A program made the translations under genes and the position numbers. This document shows positions 1-8,001 of a DNA stretch of 64,000 nucleotides, in pieces. The notes beneath the pieces are model-generated. The model worked only from the letters and a program-made list of their open reading frames with translations, ran no database searches and was not told the DNA's origin. This stretch comes from Sandaracinobacteroides sp031425455 (GTDB lineage: Bacteria > Pseudomonadota > Alphaproteobacteria > Sphingomonadales > Sphingomonadaceae): assembly GCA_031425455.1 (NCBI GenBank), contig JANPJJ010000152.1, positions 10,193 through 74,192 on the forward strand. The letters run 5' to 3'. The first letter of the stretch is position 1. Each line of letters opens with the position of its first letter.

Positions 1-699
1 CCTGGGGCGCTGCTTTTCCACCCCGGCGCGCCATCCCGCCCACAGATCGTCGGCGAGCTGCTGGTCCGCGGCACGTGCCTCGGGCGAGCTTTCGTTCCGG
101 GTAAAGGGCTCAACGAAGCTCTTGTAGGTCCCCACGCGGAACACCTCGACATCGACTTTCAGCTTGTCGAGCGCATCCTTGAAATAGAGGTTGGTGCCGC
201 CCGGGCCGCTGATCAGTACCGCGCCCATCGGCGAGAGCCCGACCTTGCTGGCATGTGCCGCCAGATAATAGCCATCGTCGCCATAGGCCGTGGCCCAGGC
301 CTCCACCGGCTTCCCCTTGGCGCGGAACCTGGCAAGCGCCATGCCGACGCTTTCCAGATTGGCCAGCCCGCCGCCCATGAAGCCATCCAGATCCAGCGTG
401 ATCATCCGGATCGCCGGGTCGTCGGCGGCCAGGTCGATGGTGCGCACCAGGTCTGCCGTCACGGTCTCGGGAATGATCGTGTCGCCTGACACCAGCGACA
501 GCGGCGATCGCTCGGTGCCCTGGTCCACCAGCACGCCGTCCAGGTCGATCTCCAGCGCGCCGCCTTCGGGCACGCTGATGCGGGGCGAGCCGCTGGACAG
601 CGCGGCCCACAGCCCGGCGAACAGCAGGAGCATGAACATCAGCACCAGCGCATCCTTGACGCCGACGAGGAAGGTCCAGACGCCCTTCAGGAACTGCAT
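1..699 (-). CDS. sppA: Signal peptide peptidase SppA (S49 protease), 3' end outside window
   Basis: This is a membrane-anchored serine protease that degrades cleaved signal peptides. The 233 visible residues start with MQFLKGVW and a hydrophobic segment at about residues 16-34, which should be the inner-membrane anchor. The motif GTYKSFVEPF follows, with Lys193 matching the general-base lysine in the N-terminal half of long, two-domain SppA proteins. The serine lies in the second half, beyond the window edge. The start is ATG at 699-697, preceded on the minus strand by AGGAG at a good distance. It is divergent from the DUF2157-like gene. The family call is firm; intactness of the missing C-terminal half cannot be judged. 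Confidence 0.9.
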   Translation of the reverse strand, partial: MQFLKGVWTFLVGVKDALVLMFMLLLFAGLWAALSSGSPRISVPEGGALEIDLDGVLVDQGTERSPLSLVSGDTIIPETVTADLVRTIDLAADDPAIRMITLDLDGFMGGGLANLESVGMALARFRAKGKPVEAWATAYGDDGYYLAAHASKVGLSPMGAVLISGPGGTNLYFKDALDKLKVDVEVFRVGTYKSFVEPFTRNESSPEARAADQQLADDLWAGWRAGVEKQRPR

Positions 700-798
700 G
701 CGATACTCCTCGAAAAGTCAGTCTGGGCTTAGCGCTCAATTGCGAAACTGCAATGCGGCGCAGTTGACTCGATGGCGGCCGGCGGGAAGACTCCCCGG

Positions 799-1854
799 AT
801 GGAGATGCGCCGCGACGATCTGGAGGCCGCCGTGCAGGCCGGTATCATCGACACCGGGACGCGCGACCGGTTGCTGGCCTTCGTGGCCCACCGTACCGAA
901 GGCGCGGCCGGCCCCGACAACGAGAGTTTTCGCCTGCTGACGGGATTCAACGATATCTTCGTGACGCTGGCCTGCGTGCTGCTGTTGGTGGCGGTGGCCA
1001 GCCTGCTGCCGGGTATCGTTGCGACGGCGGGCATCGCCGCGCTCAGCTGGGCGCTGGCGGAGTATTTCACGGCTCGAAGGCGGATGGCGCTGCCCTCCAT
1101 CCTGCTGCTGCTCGCGTTCGTCGGCTCGGTGTTCGCGCTCACGGTGCAGCTGTTGTCCGGTGCCGAGCACTGGAGCCTTGCGGCGCGGCAGGCCTATTCC
1201 ACCGGCCAGGTCGCGGCGCTCTGGGCGCCGATCGCCGTGGCCGGCGGGGTTGCGGCAGCGGCGGCGGCGCTGCACTGGCGCCGCTTTCGCGTGCCCATCA
1301 CGCTTGCGGCCGGGGCGGCGGGCCTTGCCGTCCTGCTGGCTGCCGTCGTCGGCGCGGTGGTGCCGGGCCGCACGCCGCTGCTGCTGGCGATGCTGGCGGG
1401 TGGGCTCGGCATCTTCGCGCTCGCCATGCGTTACGACATGACAGACCGGGAGCGGATCACCCGCAACACCGACATCGCCTTCTGGCTGCACCTGCTCGCC
1501 GCGCCGCTGATCGTGCACCCGATCTTCGCGCTCAGCGGCCTGGCAGAGCAAGGCGCCGGCGCTGCCGCGACCCTGCTGGTCCTTCTGGTCTATGCCGGGC
1601 TCACATTCGTGGCGCTGGCGATCGATCGTCGGGCCCTGCTGGTATCGGCGCTGGCCTATGTGCTCTACGCGCTGCAAGGCCTGTTCGAGGCAGGGCAGGT
1701 GGCTGCCGGGTTCGGGTTTACCGCGCTGATCCTCGGCAGCTTTCTCGTCATGCTCTCGGCGGCCTGGGGCCATCTTCGGCATCGCCTTCTTGGGTGGCTC
1801 CCGGCGCATTGGGCCCGTCGGCTTCCGCTCCCGGCAACGCCGGGGGTTGCCTGA
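799..1854 (+). CDS. DUF2157-like polytopic membrane protein
   Basis: A 351-residue predicted inner-membrane protein. A short soluble N-terminus (MEMRRDDLEAAVQAGIID) resembles the opening helices of DUF2157 proteins. About ten hydrophobic segments follow, and the C-terminal tail ends in a WLPAHWARRLP-type sequence. No catalytic motif is visible and the function of the family is unknown. I chose ATG 799 because GGAAGA lies upstream; ATG 772 in the same frame has no recognisable ribosome site. The last 107 nt overlap the antisense lipoprotein candidate at 1748-2017. Confidence 0.7.
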   Translation: MEMRRDDLEAAVQAGIIDTGTRDRLLAFVAHRTEGAAGPDNESFRLLTGFNDIFVTLACVLLLVAVASLLPGIVATAGIAALSWALAEYFTARRRMALPSILLLLAFVGSVFALTVQLLSGAEHWSLAARQAYSTGQVAALWAPIAVAGGVAAAAAALHWRRFRVPITLAAGAAGLAVLLAAVVGAVVPGRTPLLLAMLAGGLGIFALAMRYDMTDRERITRNTDIAFWLHLLAAPLIVHPIFALSGLAEQGAGAAATLLVLLVYAGLTFVALAIDRRALLVSALAYVLYALQGLFEAGQVAAGFGFTALILGSFLVMLSAAWGHLRHRLLGWLPAHWARRLPLPATPGVA

Positions 1855-2017
1855 TCGCGCTCCAGACCGGTTCGCCGCGCGCGTCCCTGGGGATCTCGCC
1901 GCCCGTCACTGCGCCTTTGTGCTTGACGGACGCCAGGTAAAGCGGAGCAGGGGCACAGGCTGCAACCAGGATCGGGGCCAGCAGCAGGATGGACCGGGCA
2001 GAAAACTCGATGTGCAA
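1748..2017 (-). CDS. Small putative lipoprotein
   Basis: An 89-codon frame with a TTG start at 2017-2015 and an AAGG element about nine bases upstream. The N-terminus has a short charged region, a hydrophobic core (SILLLAPILVAAC) and a plausible lipobox VAAC, so it would be exported, lipidated and cleaved at that Cys. The mature part is about 70 residues, rich in Pro, Gly and acidic residues, with no known domain. It lies in the gap before the methyltransferase and runs antisense into the 3' end of the DUF2157-like gene. I do not recognise it. A shadow frame is possible, but the lipoprotein signal placed exactly at the intergenic start argues for a real gene. Confidence 0.45.
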   Translation of the reverse strand: MHIEFSARSILLLAPILVAACAPAPLYLASVKHKGAVTGGEIPRDARGEPVWSAIRQPPALPGAEADGPNAPGATQEGDAEDGPRPPRA

Positions 2018-2053
2018 CTTCGTTAACCTTATTGATGCAATGTCGCCCCTGCA

Positions 2054-3334
2054 ATGCCCCCTAAACCTGTCGGACAAATGAACGAAAGCGAAAAAGCTGC
2101 GGAAACGGCCCTTTTGCCTGCCTGGCCGACCGGTTCCGGCCCCCCCGGGCTCGTCGTGCGGATGGCCGCACGCGGCGATGGGGTCACGGCCGACGGGCGA
2201 TTCCTGGCGGGTGCGGTTCCCGGCGACATGGTGGCGCCGGATGGCTCGATACGGCCCGGCCCGAACCGCGCCGTACCGCCGTGTCGGCATTTCGGAACCT
2301 GCGGCGGCTGCCAGCTGCAGCATGTGTCCGACGCAACGATCGCCGAGTTTGCGCGCAGCCGCATGCTGGAGCCGCTGGCACGCGCCGGGATCGTCCCCGC
2401 AGAGCTGATGGCGACGCACATGTCGCCCCCCGCCAGCCGACGCCGCGCCGCGCTCCGGGCCACGCGAACGAAGGGCCAGGTCCGGCTGGGCTTCAATGCC
2501 GAGGGCGCCCACAGCCTGATCGACGTTGCGCAATGCCCAGTGCTCCACCCCGACCTCTTCCGGCTGGTGGCGCCCTTGCGAAAGCTGCTGGGCCCGTATC
2601 TGGCGGAGCGATCGGCGATCGGCATCACCATGACGCTGACCGATGCAGGCGTGGACCTGCTGCTGTCCAACCTGCAGGCCAACAGCCTTCCGGTGATCCA
2701 GGGGCTCACCGATTTCGCCGGGGCGATGGGGCTGGCACGGCTGTCGCTGGAAGGGCCGATGGGGGTGGAGACACTGGTCGCGCGCAGCGATCCCTTCGTC
2801 ACCATGGGGAGCGTCGCCGTGACGCTGCCGCCGGCCGCCTTTCTCCAGGCAACGGCAGACGGCGAAACGGCCCTGGTGGCGGCAGTGTCGGCGGTGGCGG
2901 GGCAGGCGCGCAGCGTGGCGGACCTGTTCGCCGGCAGCGGCACCTTCGCACTTCCGCTATCACGGACCGCAACCGTGCTGGCGGTCGATGCGGCAGGCCC
3001 GGCGATCCGGGCATTGGGAGAGGCGGCCCGGCGCGCCGGCCGGCCGATCTCCGCCCAGCACCGCGACCTGTTTCGCAAGCCCATGAGCGCCGCCGAGCTG
3101 GACGGCTTCGACATGATCGTCATCGATCCGCCGCGCGCCGGCGCTTTGGTACAGGTCGGCGAAATTGCCCGCAGCCGGGTGCCGGTGGTGGCCGCCGTCA
3201 GCTGCAACCCCGCCACCTTCGCGCGCGACGCCGCGATCCTGGTGGCCGGGGGCTACCGTCTCGGCCGACTCTGGCCCGTTGCGCAGTTCCGCTGGTCCAC
3301 CCATGTCGAGCTTGTCGCCGAATTCCGCCGCTAA
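2054..3334 (+). CDS. rlmD: 23S rRNA (uracil-C5)-methyltransferase RlmD/RumA-type
   Basis: A SAM-dependent enzyme of the TrmA/RlmD family that makes 5-methyluridine in rRNA. Cysteines in PCRHFGTCGGCQLQH together with a later QCPVLHP supply the four ligands of the family's [4Fe-4S] cluster. The C-terminal half has the SAM-binding LFAGSGTFALP, then DPPRAGA and SCNPATFARD, whose Cys is the catalytic nucleophile. Length is 426 residues, normal for the family. Neither ATG 2054 nor in-frame ATG 2078 (MNESEKAAE) has a clear ribosome site, so the start is uncertain by eight codons. The exact modified uridine cannot be read from sequence. Confidence 0.85.
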   Translation: MPPKPVGQMNESEKAAETALLPAWPTGSGPPGLVVRMAARGDGVTADGRFLAGAVPGDMVAPDGSIRPGPNRAVPPCRHFGTCGGCQLQHVSDATIAEFARSRMLEPLARAGIVPAELMATHMSPPASRRRAALRATRTKGQVRLGFNAEGAHSLIDVAQCPVLHPDLFRLVAPLRKLLGPYLAERSAIGITMTLTDAGVDLLLSNLQANSLPVIQGLTDFAGAMGLARLSLEGPMGVETLVARSDPFVTMGSVAVTLPPAAFLQATADGETALVAAVSAVAGQARSVADLFAGSGTFALPLSRTATVLAVDAAGPAIRALGEAARRAGRPISAQHRDLFRKPMSAAELDGFDMIVIDPPRAGALVQVGEIARSRVPVVAAVSCNPATFARDAAILVAGGYRLGRLWPVAQFRWSTHVELVAEFRR

Positions 3335-3418
3335 GCTGCAAGGCGGCACGAAACAGTCGTTAACAGACGGCGCGCTGCAGATCCCGTATCGGACGGCGCA
3401 ACAAGTCTGGAGACCATC

Positions 3419-4003
3419 GTGAAAATTGCATCGCTTCTGGCCCTGGCCGCTCTCACTGTCGCCACCTCCGGGTCGGCTGCCACGCTGTTCACCCAGGGTA
3501 CCGCCACCGGCCCGCTGGAAAGCCCCGGATCGGTCAGCTTCCTGTTCGAGGCTGGTGCCGGTGCGGGCCTTACCAGCTTCACGCTGAACGGATTCGCCTC
3601 GCTGGACGGTGTCAACCCATGGGGCGACACGTTCACCTTGTCGCTGAACGGCGTCGACATCCTGTCCGGTAGCTACAATCTGGGCGGCGGCGGCGACGAC
3701 GTCACCTTCTACGCGCCGGCGGGCAGCAGCATTTCGGTTTCGACGCCTGGTCTCTGGCAGGGCGGCACCGGCCTGTTCCAGGTTCCGCTGGCCCTGGTCG
3801 CTGGCACCAATACGCTGACGCTCGGCTACAGCGGTGGCGCCCAGGGGCTCGGCGACGAGGGCTGGGGCGTCTCCGACCTCTTGGTCAGCGGCAGTTCGGG
3901 CGCCGTGCCGGAGGCCGCGACCTGGGCGCTGATGATCACCGGGTTCGGAATGGTCGGCTTTGCGATTCGTCGCCGGCAGGGCGGAGTGTTGCTGCCGGCC
4001 TGA
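3419..4003 (+). CDS. PEPxxWA-CTERM sorting domain protein
   Basis: A 194-residue secreted protein. It begins with a Sec signal peptide (MKIASLLALAALTVATSGSAA). A Gly/Ser/Thr-rich, beta-strand-like body of about 140 residues follows. The C-terminus has the sorting tail: PEAATWAL, a hydrophobic helix and the basic RRRQ. Such tails are processed by exosortase at the inner membrane, and the substrates usually end up in extracellular or surface polymer. The start is GTG 3419 with CTGGAG upstream. Unlike the second such gene at 28822, I see no sigma-54 promoter here. The body gives no clue to function. Confidence 0.85.
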   Translation: MKIASLLALAALTVATSGSAATLFTQGTATGPLESPGSVSFLFEAGAGAGLTSFTLNGFASLDGVNPWGDTFTLSLNGVDILSGSYNLGGGGDDVTFYAPAGSSISVSTPGLWQGGTGLFQVPLALVAGTNTLTLGYSGGAQGLGDEGWGVSDLLVSGSSGAVPEAATWALMITGFGMVGFAIRRRQGGVLLPA

Positions 4004-4006
4004 CCA

Positions 4007-4027
4007 CAGCCCCGATGCCCGGGGCTG
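4007..4027. terminator. Hairpin between convergent genes
   Basis: CAGCCCC (4007-4013) pairs with GGGGCTG (4021-4027) around a 7-nt loop, directly after the PEP-CTERM stop codon and before the end of the convergent deoxyhypusine-synthase-like gene. There is no T-run on either side, so it could be a bidirectional terminator or an mRNA-stabilising 3' hairpin. Confidence 0.5.
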
Positions 4028-4075
4028 CCGTAGGACAGGAGCACCCCGCCGGACCCGCGACGGCAGCCCTTCGCC

Positions 4076-5152
4076 TCAGCCGAAAAGCTTCGCCCAGCCG
4101 CGCTTCGGCCGATCCTTCCAGTGGCCGCGGTGGAACGCGTCGGACGCCAGCAGCGGCATCACCGAACCGGCCTCGGCGAACACCATCTGCTCGATCCCCG
4201 TGTTCACCTTGCCCCAGCTCGCCGCTTCCTGCAGCGTCGACGACGAACAGGCCCCGTCGCGCACATCGGCGACGGTGATCTGCACCGCATATTTGTGCAC
4301 CTCGACATCATGATGGCCGAGGATCTCGGCGCAGACGACGGTATCCTGGATGAAGTTCTTCGGCACGCCGCCTCCGATCATCAGGAGGCCGGTGGTTCCC
4401 GCCTGGATCTTGATCTCGGTCAGCTCGCGGAAGTCGGCGATGGCATCCAGCACCATATAAGGCTGGCCGGCCTTCATCCGGTCCACCTGGTGCTTCACCA
4501 GCCCGAAGCCCGCCGACGAATCGACGAACGCCGGGCAGAAGATCGGCACGTCATGCTCATAGGCGAGCTTGACGAGGCTGTTGTCCTTCTTGCCATGCTC
4601 GGCAAGATACTTCCCCATTTCGCGGATGAAGGCGCGGCTTGAATAAGGCCGGGCCTCCAGCTCGTTGGCGATACGGTTGATCGTGAAGTCGCAGTCCTGC
4701 AACTGCTCCTCATCGATATAGGTGTCGTAAATGCGATCGATATAGAGCGAGCGCAGCGTATCATCATGAGGGATTTCAAGCGCCTGATAGTGGTTGTGGC
4801 CAAGCCCTTCGAAGAAATCCATGTCGACGATGGTGGCGCCCGTGGCGATCACCACGTCCACCATGTTGGAGCGGATCAGCTCGGCATAAAGGTCCATGCA
4901 GCCGCCCGCAGAGGTCGAGCCGGCGATCACCAGGCACACGGTGCAATCCTTGTCGGCCAGCATCTGGTTGTAGATGCCGGTCGCGCGCGCAAGGTCGCGG
5001 CTGGTAAAGCTCATGTTCGCCATCTGGTCGATGATCGGTCGCGCATCGAAGCTCCGGATGTCGATATGCTCGACCTTCTTCGAGAGAAGCTCGGCCTTTC
5101 GTTGCGCATCGATCTGCGCACCAGCATGGCTTTGGTCGATCTGTTCGGTCAT
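4076..5152 (-). CDS. Deoxyhypusine-synthase-like enzyme, probable homospermidine synthase
   Basis: A 358-residue member of the deoxyhypusine synthase (DHS) family, which moves an aminobutyl group from spermidine via a lysine imine. The NAD-binding and active-site region is intact, including IAGSTSAGG, MIGGGVPKN and EAASWGKVN, where Lys315 corresponds to the catalytic lysine of eukaryotic DHS. Bacteria lack eIF5A, so the acceptor is probably a small polyamine and the product sym-homospermidine, as in plant DHS-derived enzymes. The ornithine decarboxylase just upstream would supply putrescine. The start is ATG 5152 with GGAG 6-7 bases upstream; the ATG four codons earlier lacks such a site. The substrate is inferred. 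Confidence 0.8.
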   Translation of the reverse strand: MTEQIDQSHAGAQIDAQRKAELLSKKVEHIDIRSFDARPIIDQMANMSFTSRDLARATGIYNQMLADKDCTVCLVIAGSTSAGGCMDLYAELIRSNMVDVVIATGATIVDMDFFEGLGHNHYQALEIPHDDTLRSLYIDRIYDTYIDEEQLQDCDFTINRIANELEARPYSSRAFIREMGKYLAEHGKKDNSLVKLAYEHDVPIFCPAFVDSSAGFGLVKHQVDRMKAGQPYMVLDAIADFRELTEIKIQAGTTGLLMIGGGVPKNFIQDTVVCAEILGHHDVEVHKYAVQITVADVRDGACSSSTLQEAASWGKVNTGIEQMVFAEAGSVMPLLASDAFHRGHWKDRPKRGWAKLFG

Positions 5153-5220
5153 GTCGGTCTCCATAGCTTCGCGCGCATCCGCGCACCGTCTGGCATTGAA
5201 ATACTACATTCCCACGACCC

Positions 5221-5298
5221 GTCATCCCAGCGAAGGCTGGGATCTCCCGCCTCGCCGAATAAACGATGTTGGGGAATGCCAGCCTGCGCTGGCATGAC
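5221..5298. repeat. Composite palindromic intergenic repeat (REP/MITE-like)
   Basis: Two near-identical hairpins: ATCCCAGC/GCTGGGAT (5224-5231 with 5236-5243, loop GAAG) and ATGCCAGC/GCTGGCAT (5276-5283 with 5288-5295, loop CTGC). The outer ends GTCAT (5221-5225) and ATGAC (5294-5298) are also inverted, so the whole 78-bp unit is a palindrome with two arms. The arm sequence GTCATCCCAGC is of the type dispersed in many alphaproteobacterial intergenic regions. A stub of it (GTCATCCCAGC) recurs near 6709. It sits between the two polyamine genes. Confidence 0.7.
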
Positions 5299-5329
5299 GA
5301 ACATTGGGTGAGGCCTGGCCCCGAAAGGG

Positions 5330-6553
5330 TCAGGGCCGCGCGAAACGCACCACCGGCAGCGCCAGCACATTGTCCGGCACGGCCGATTCGCCTCCCGCCG
5401 GGATCAGCGACAGCATCGGCGGGTCGGACACGATCACCGTCTCGCCGGTGCCGAAGCCGTTGAACCCGGTTCGCATCGCCTGGCCATAGGCACCCAGCTG
5501 GCCGATCTCGATATAGTCGCCCGCCTTCACGTCGCCCGGCAGCGCGAACGGACCCTTCATATGGTCCATGTCGTCGCAAGTGGGGCCATAAAAGGCGAAG
5601 TCCACCGGCTCGGCCGACGAGGCATCCTCCCGGATCAGCCGGGTCGGATAGCGCCACTCCACATGCGCCGCATCGAACAGCGACCCATAGGCGCCGTCAT
5701 TGATGTAAAGCTCCTCGCCGCGCCGCCGCTCGACCCGCACCAGCACGCTGGCATAGTCGGCCGAAAGCGCCCGCCCGGGCTCGCACCACAGTTCGGCAGA
5801 GTAGGAGATCGGCAGCGCCTCATAGGCGCGCTCGATCACCGCAAAATAGGTCTCCAGGCTCGGCGGCTCCATGCCGGGGTAGCGCGACGGGAAGCCGCCG
5901 CCGACGTCGATCACGTCGACGGTCACGCCGGCCTCCACGATCGCGGCGCGAACGAACGCGAACGCATCGGCATAAGCCGCCGGGCTCATCGCCTGCGATC
6001 CCACATGGAAGCAGATGCCGAGCGCATCGGCCGCCTGGCGGGCCGCCAGCAGCAGGGCAGGGGCGTCGGCCACGCCGATCCCGAACTTGGCCGCGAGGCT
6101 GAGCTTGCTGTGCGCCGAAGACACTTTCAGCCGCACGCACAAAGTGAGGTCGTCAGCCGGCACGCCGTCGGTCGAACAGCCGCGAACGATCTTCGCCAGC
6201 TCCTCATGGCTGTCGAGCGAGAAGATACGAACGCCCAGGCCGTGATATGCCTCGACGATCGCCTCCTCGGCCTTCACCGGATGCATGAACGCCAGCACCG
6301 CGTCGGCAAACAGCCCGCGGATCAGCCGCGCCTCGGCGATCGACGCGACATCGAAATGCCGGATGCCGCCCTGCCACAGCAGCTCGATGAGATGCGGGCT
6401 CGGGTTGGCCTTCACCGCATAGAAGCTCTTGCCCGGAAATGCCGAGACGAAGAAGCGGGCCGCGTCGAGCGCAGCTTCCGGGCGGACAAGGGTAACGGGC
6501 GCTGCCGGTTGCAGCGCGCGCGCTACCCGAAGCGCGTTATGATGCTGGTGCAA
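5330..6553 (-). CDS. Ornithine decarboxylase (PLP fold type III)
   Basis: Decarboxylates ornithine (possibly also lysine) to putrescine, the first step of polyamine synthesis. It is 407 residues long. FYAVKANPSP holds the PLP lysine (Lys48). HVGSQ, a glycine loop (DVGGGFPSRYPG) and EPGRALSADYA bind the phosphate. GPTCDDMD carries the active-site Cys of the dimer partner. I chose the TTG at 6553 because GGAGG lies nine bases upstream and the protein then has the normal family length; the frame stays open another 49 codons, but that stretch is unlike the family. The DHS-like gene follows in the same direction across the repeat at 5221-5298. Confidence 0.85.
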   Translation of the reverse strand: MHQHHNALRVARALQPAAPVTLVRPEAALDAARFFVSAFPGKSFYAVKANPSPHLIELLWQGGIRHFDVASIAEARLIRGLFADAVLAFMHPVKAEEAIVEAYHGLGVRIFSLDSHEELAKIVRGCSTDGVPADDLTLCVRLKVSSAHSKLSLAAKFGIGVADAPALLLAARQAADALGICFHVGSQAMSPAAYADAFAFVRAAIVEAGVTVDVIDVGGGFPSRYPGMEPPSLETYFAVIERAYEALPISYSAELWCEPGRALSADYASVLVRVERRRGEELYINDGAYGSLFDAAHVEWRYPTRLIREDASSAEPVDFAFYGPTCDDMDHMKGPFALPGDVKAGDYIEIGQLGAYGQAMRTGFNGFGTGETVIVSDPPMLSLIPAGGESAVPDNVLALPVVRFARP

Positions 6554-6745
6554 TTCAAGGGACCTCCGGGGAGTTGTTTCAACAAACGACAGCCTTGCGG
6601 TGGAAGTCCCATGGGGCAGCGGAGCGCGCATATGGGGATCCCGACCCCCCATGTAAAGCAGAAAATTGTTACAAAGCGCCCGAAGTTTAACCTTGAACAA
6701 AAGACGCCGTCATCCCAGCCGCCCGCAAATCCAACCCTCATGGCG

Positions 6746-7036
6746 TCAGCGTCTCCGCACCTCCGCCAGCTTCCCTGCCACGAAATCCGCCAGCGCGCCC
6801 ACTGTTACGAAAATCTCACCGCTGATTTCGCCGTCGTCGATCAGGATGCCGAACCGGTCTTCCAGCGCCGTCAGCACGGTCGCCACTGCCATGCTGTCCA
6901 GCTCGGGCAGGTTACCGAACAGCGGCGTCTCGCGCACCAGAGACGCCGTCACGCCCGGCGCCAGCACCAGGGCTTCGCCGAGCAGGGCGGCAACGTCGGC
7001 GATAAGGGGAGAAGGCGCGATCGAAAGGCTGGCCAT
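6746..7036 (-). CDS. Acyl carrier protein
   Basis: A 96-residue carrier protein. PELDSMAVATVLTALEDRFG contains the phosphopantetheine attachment serine (Ser48) in the usual DSM setting, followed by the acidic helix and IDDGEISGEIF. The sequence is closer to the discrete carrier proteins found in exosortase/EPS loci than to AcpP of fatty acid synthesis, which is of interest because two exosortase substrates are in this window. It lies upstream of the ornithine decarboxylase on the same strand, about 190 bp away. Its partner enzyme is not in the window, and the exosortase link is inference. Confidence 0.75.
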   Translation of the reverse strand: MASLSIAPSPLIADVAALLGEALVLAPGVTASLVRETPLFGNLPELDSMAVATVLTALEDRFGILIDDGEISGEIFVTVGALADFVAGKLAEVRRR

Positions 7037-7206
7037 GCGGCAAGGGTCCCAAAGGCGCCCGCGAGGCAAGCGGCGGGCCGAAGGCGCGAGCGCATAGCCC
7101 CGGCGGACGATCATTGCAACGTGCGCCATCGGGGCGGACGTTCGGAGCGGCCACCATTGCGCTACCATTGCATCCACGGGGTGGGACCCATAGAAGCGCG
7201 GGCCTC

Positions 7207-8001
7207 ATGTCCACGCCTTTCCTCAAGATGCACGGCCTCGGCAATGATTTCGCCATCTTCGATGCGCGCGAGGTGGCGCTCGCCATGCCGGTGGAGCGTG
7301 CCCGGCGACTGGCCGACCGGCGGCGCGGGATCGGCTGCGACCAGCTCATCGTGATGGAACCCTCCACGCGCGCCGACGTGTTCATGCGCATCTTCAACCC
7401 GGATGGAAGCGAGGCCGAATCCTGCGGCAATGCCACCCGCTGCGTCGCCCAGCTGCTGGGCGGCAGTGCCACCATCGAAACGCGGGGCGGCCTGCTGACG
7501 GCGGCATCGGCCGGCGCGGGCGTGACGATCGACATGGGCGCGCCACAATTCGGCTGGGCCGAGGTCCCGCTGGCCTATGCGATGGATACCGCCGACATGC
7601 CGGTCGGCTGGGGCGATCTGGAACGGCCGGTGGGGGTGTCGATGGGCAACCCCCATGTTGTGTTCTTCGTGACCGACTGTGACGCCGTCGCGCTGGCACA
7701 GCTCGGCCCGGAAATCGAGCTGGACCCGCTGTTCCCTGAGCGTGTCAACGTGAATGTCGCCAGCATCGAGAGCCGGGGGCGCCTCAGGCTCCGCGTGTGG
7801 GAGCGTGCCGCCGGGCTGACGCTCGCCTGCGGCTCGGGCGCTTGTGCTACCTTCGCGGCCGCCCGCCGGCGCGGCCTGGTCGATCCCGTCGCCACGGTCG
7901 CGTTGCCCGGCGGCGATCTAAAGATCGCTGAAACAGCGACCGGCACGCTGGAGATGACCGGCCCGGTTGCCACGGCTTTTCGCGGCGAGACCGACCTTTG
8001 A
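7207..8001 (+). CDS. dapF: Diaminopimelate epimerase
   Basis: Interconverts LL- and meso-diaminopimelate in the lysine and peptidoglycan pathway. It has 264 residues with two matching halves. The two catalytic cysteines are in ESCGNATRC (Cys73) and LACGSGACATF. The N-terminal KMHGLGNDF is also typical. ATG 7207 gives the family N-terminus; the frame is open further upstream without a family match. It is the first gene of a four-gene operon and its TGA overlaps the TTG start of mtaB. Confidence 0.95.
   Translation: MSTPFLKMHGLGNDFAIFDAREVALAMPVERARRLADRRRGIGCDQLIVMEPSTRADVFMRIFNPDGSEAESCGNATRCVAQLLGGSATIETRGGLLTAASAGAGVTIDMGAPQFGWAEVPLAYAMDTADMPVGWGDLERPVGVSMGNPHVVFFVTDCDAVALAQLGPEIELDPLFPERVNVNVASIESRGRLRLRVWERAAGLTLACGSGACATFAAARRRGLVDPVATVALPGGDLKIAETATGTLEMTGPVATAFRGETDL

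Noticed and set aside
110..739. Arg/Gly-rich open frame on the minus strand at the left end
   Set aside because: Shadow of sppA in another frame; the real frame has the SppA lysine motif and a proper start.
3335..3418. Sigma-54 promoter before the first PEP-CTERM gene
   Set aside because: CGGCACG occurs, but no TTGC element follows at the required distance.
6554..6700. N-terminal extension of the ornithine decarboxylase
   Set aside because: In frame but unlike the family, and the GGAGG site before TTG 6553 marks the true start.
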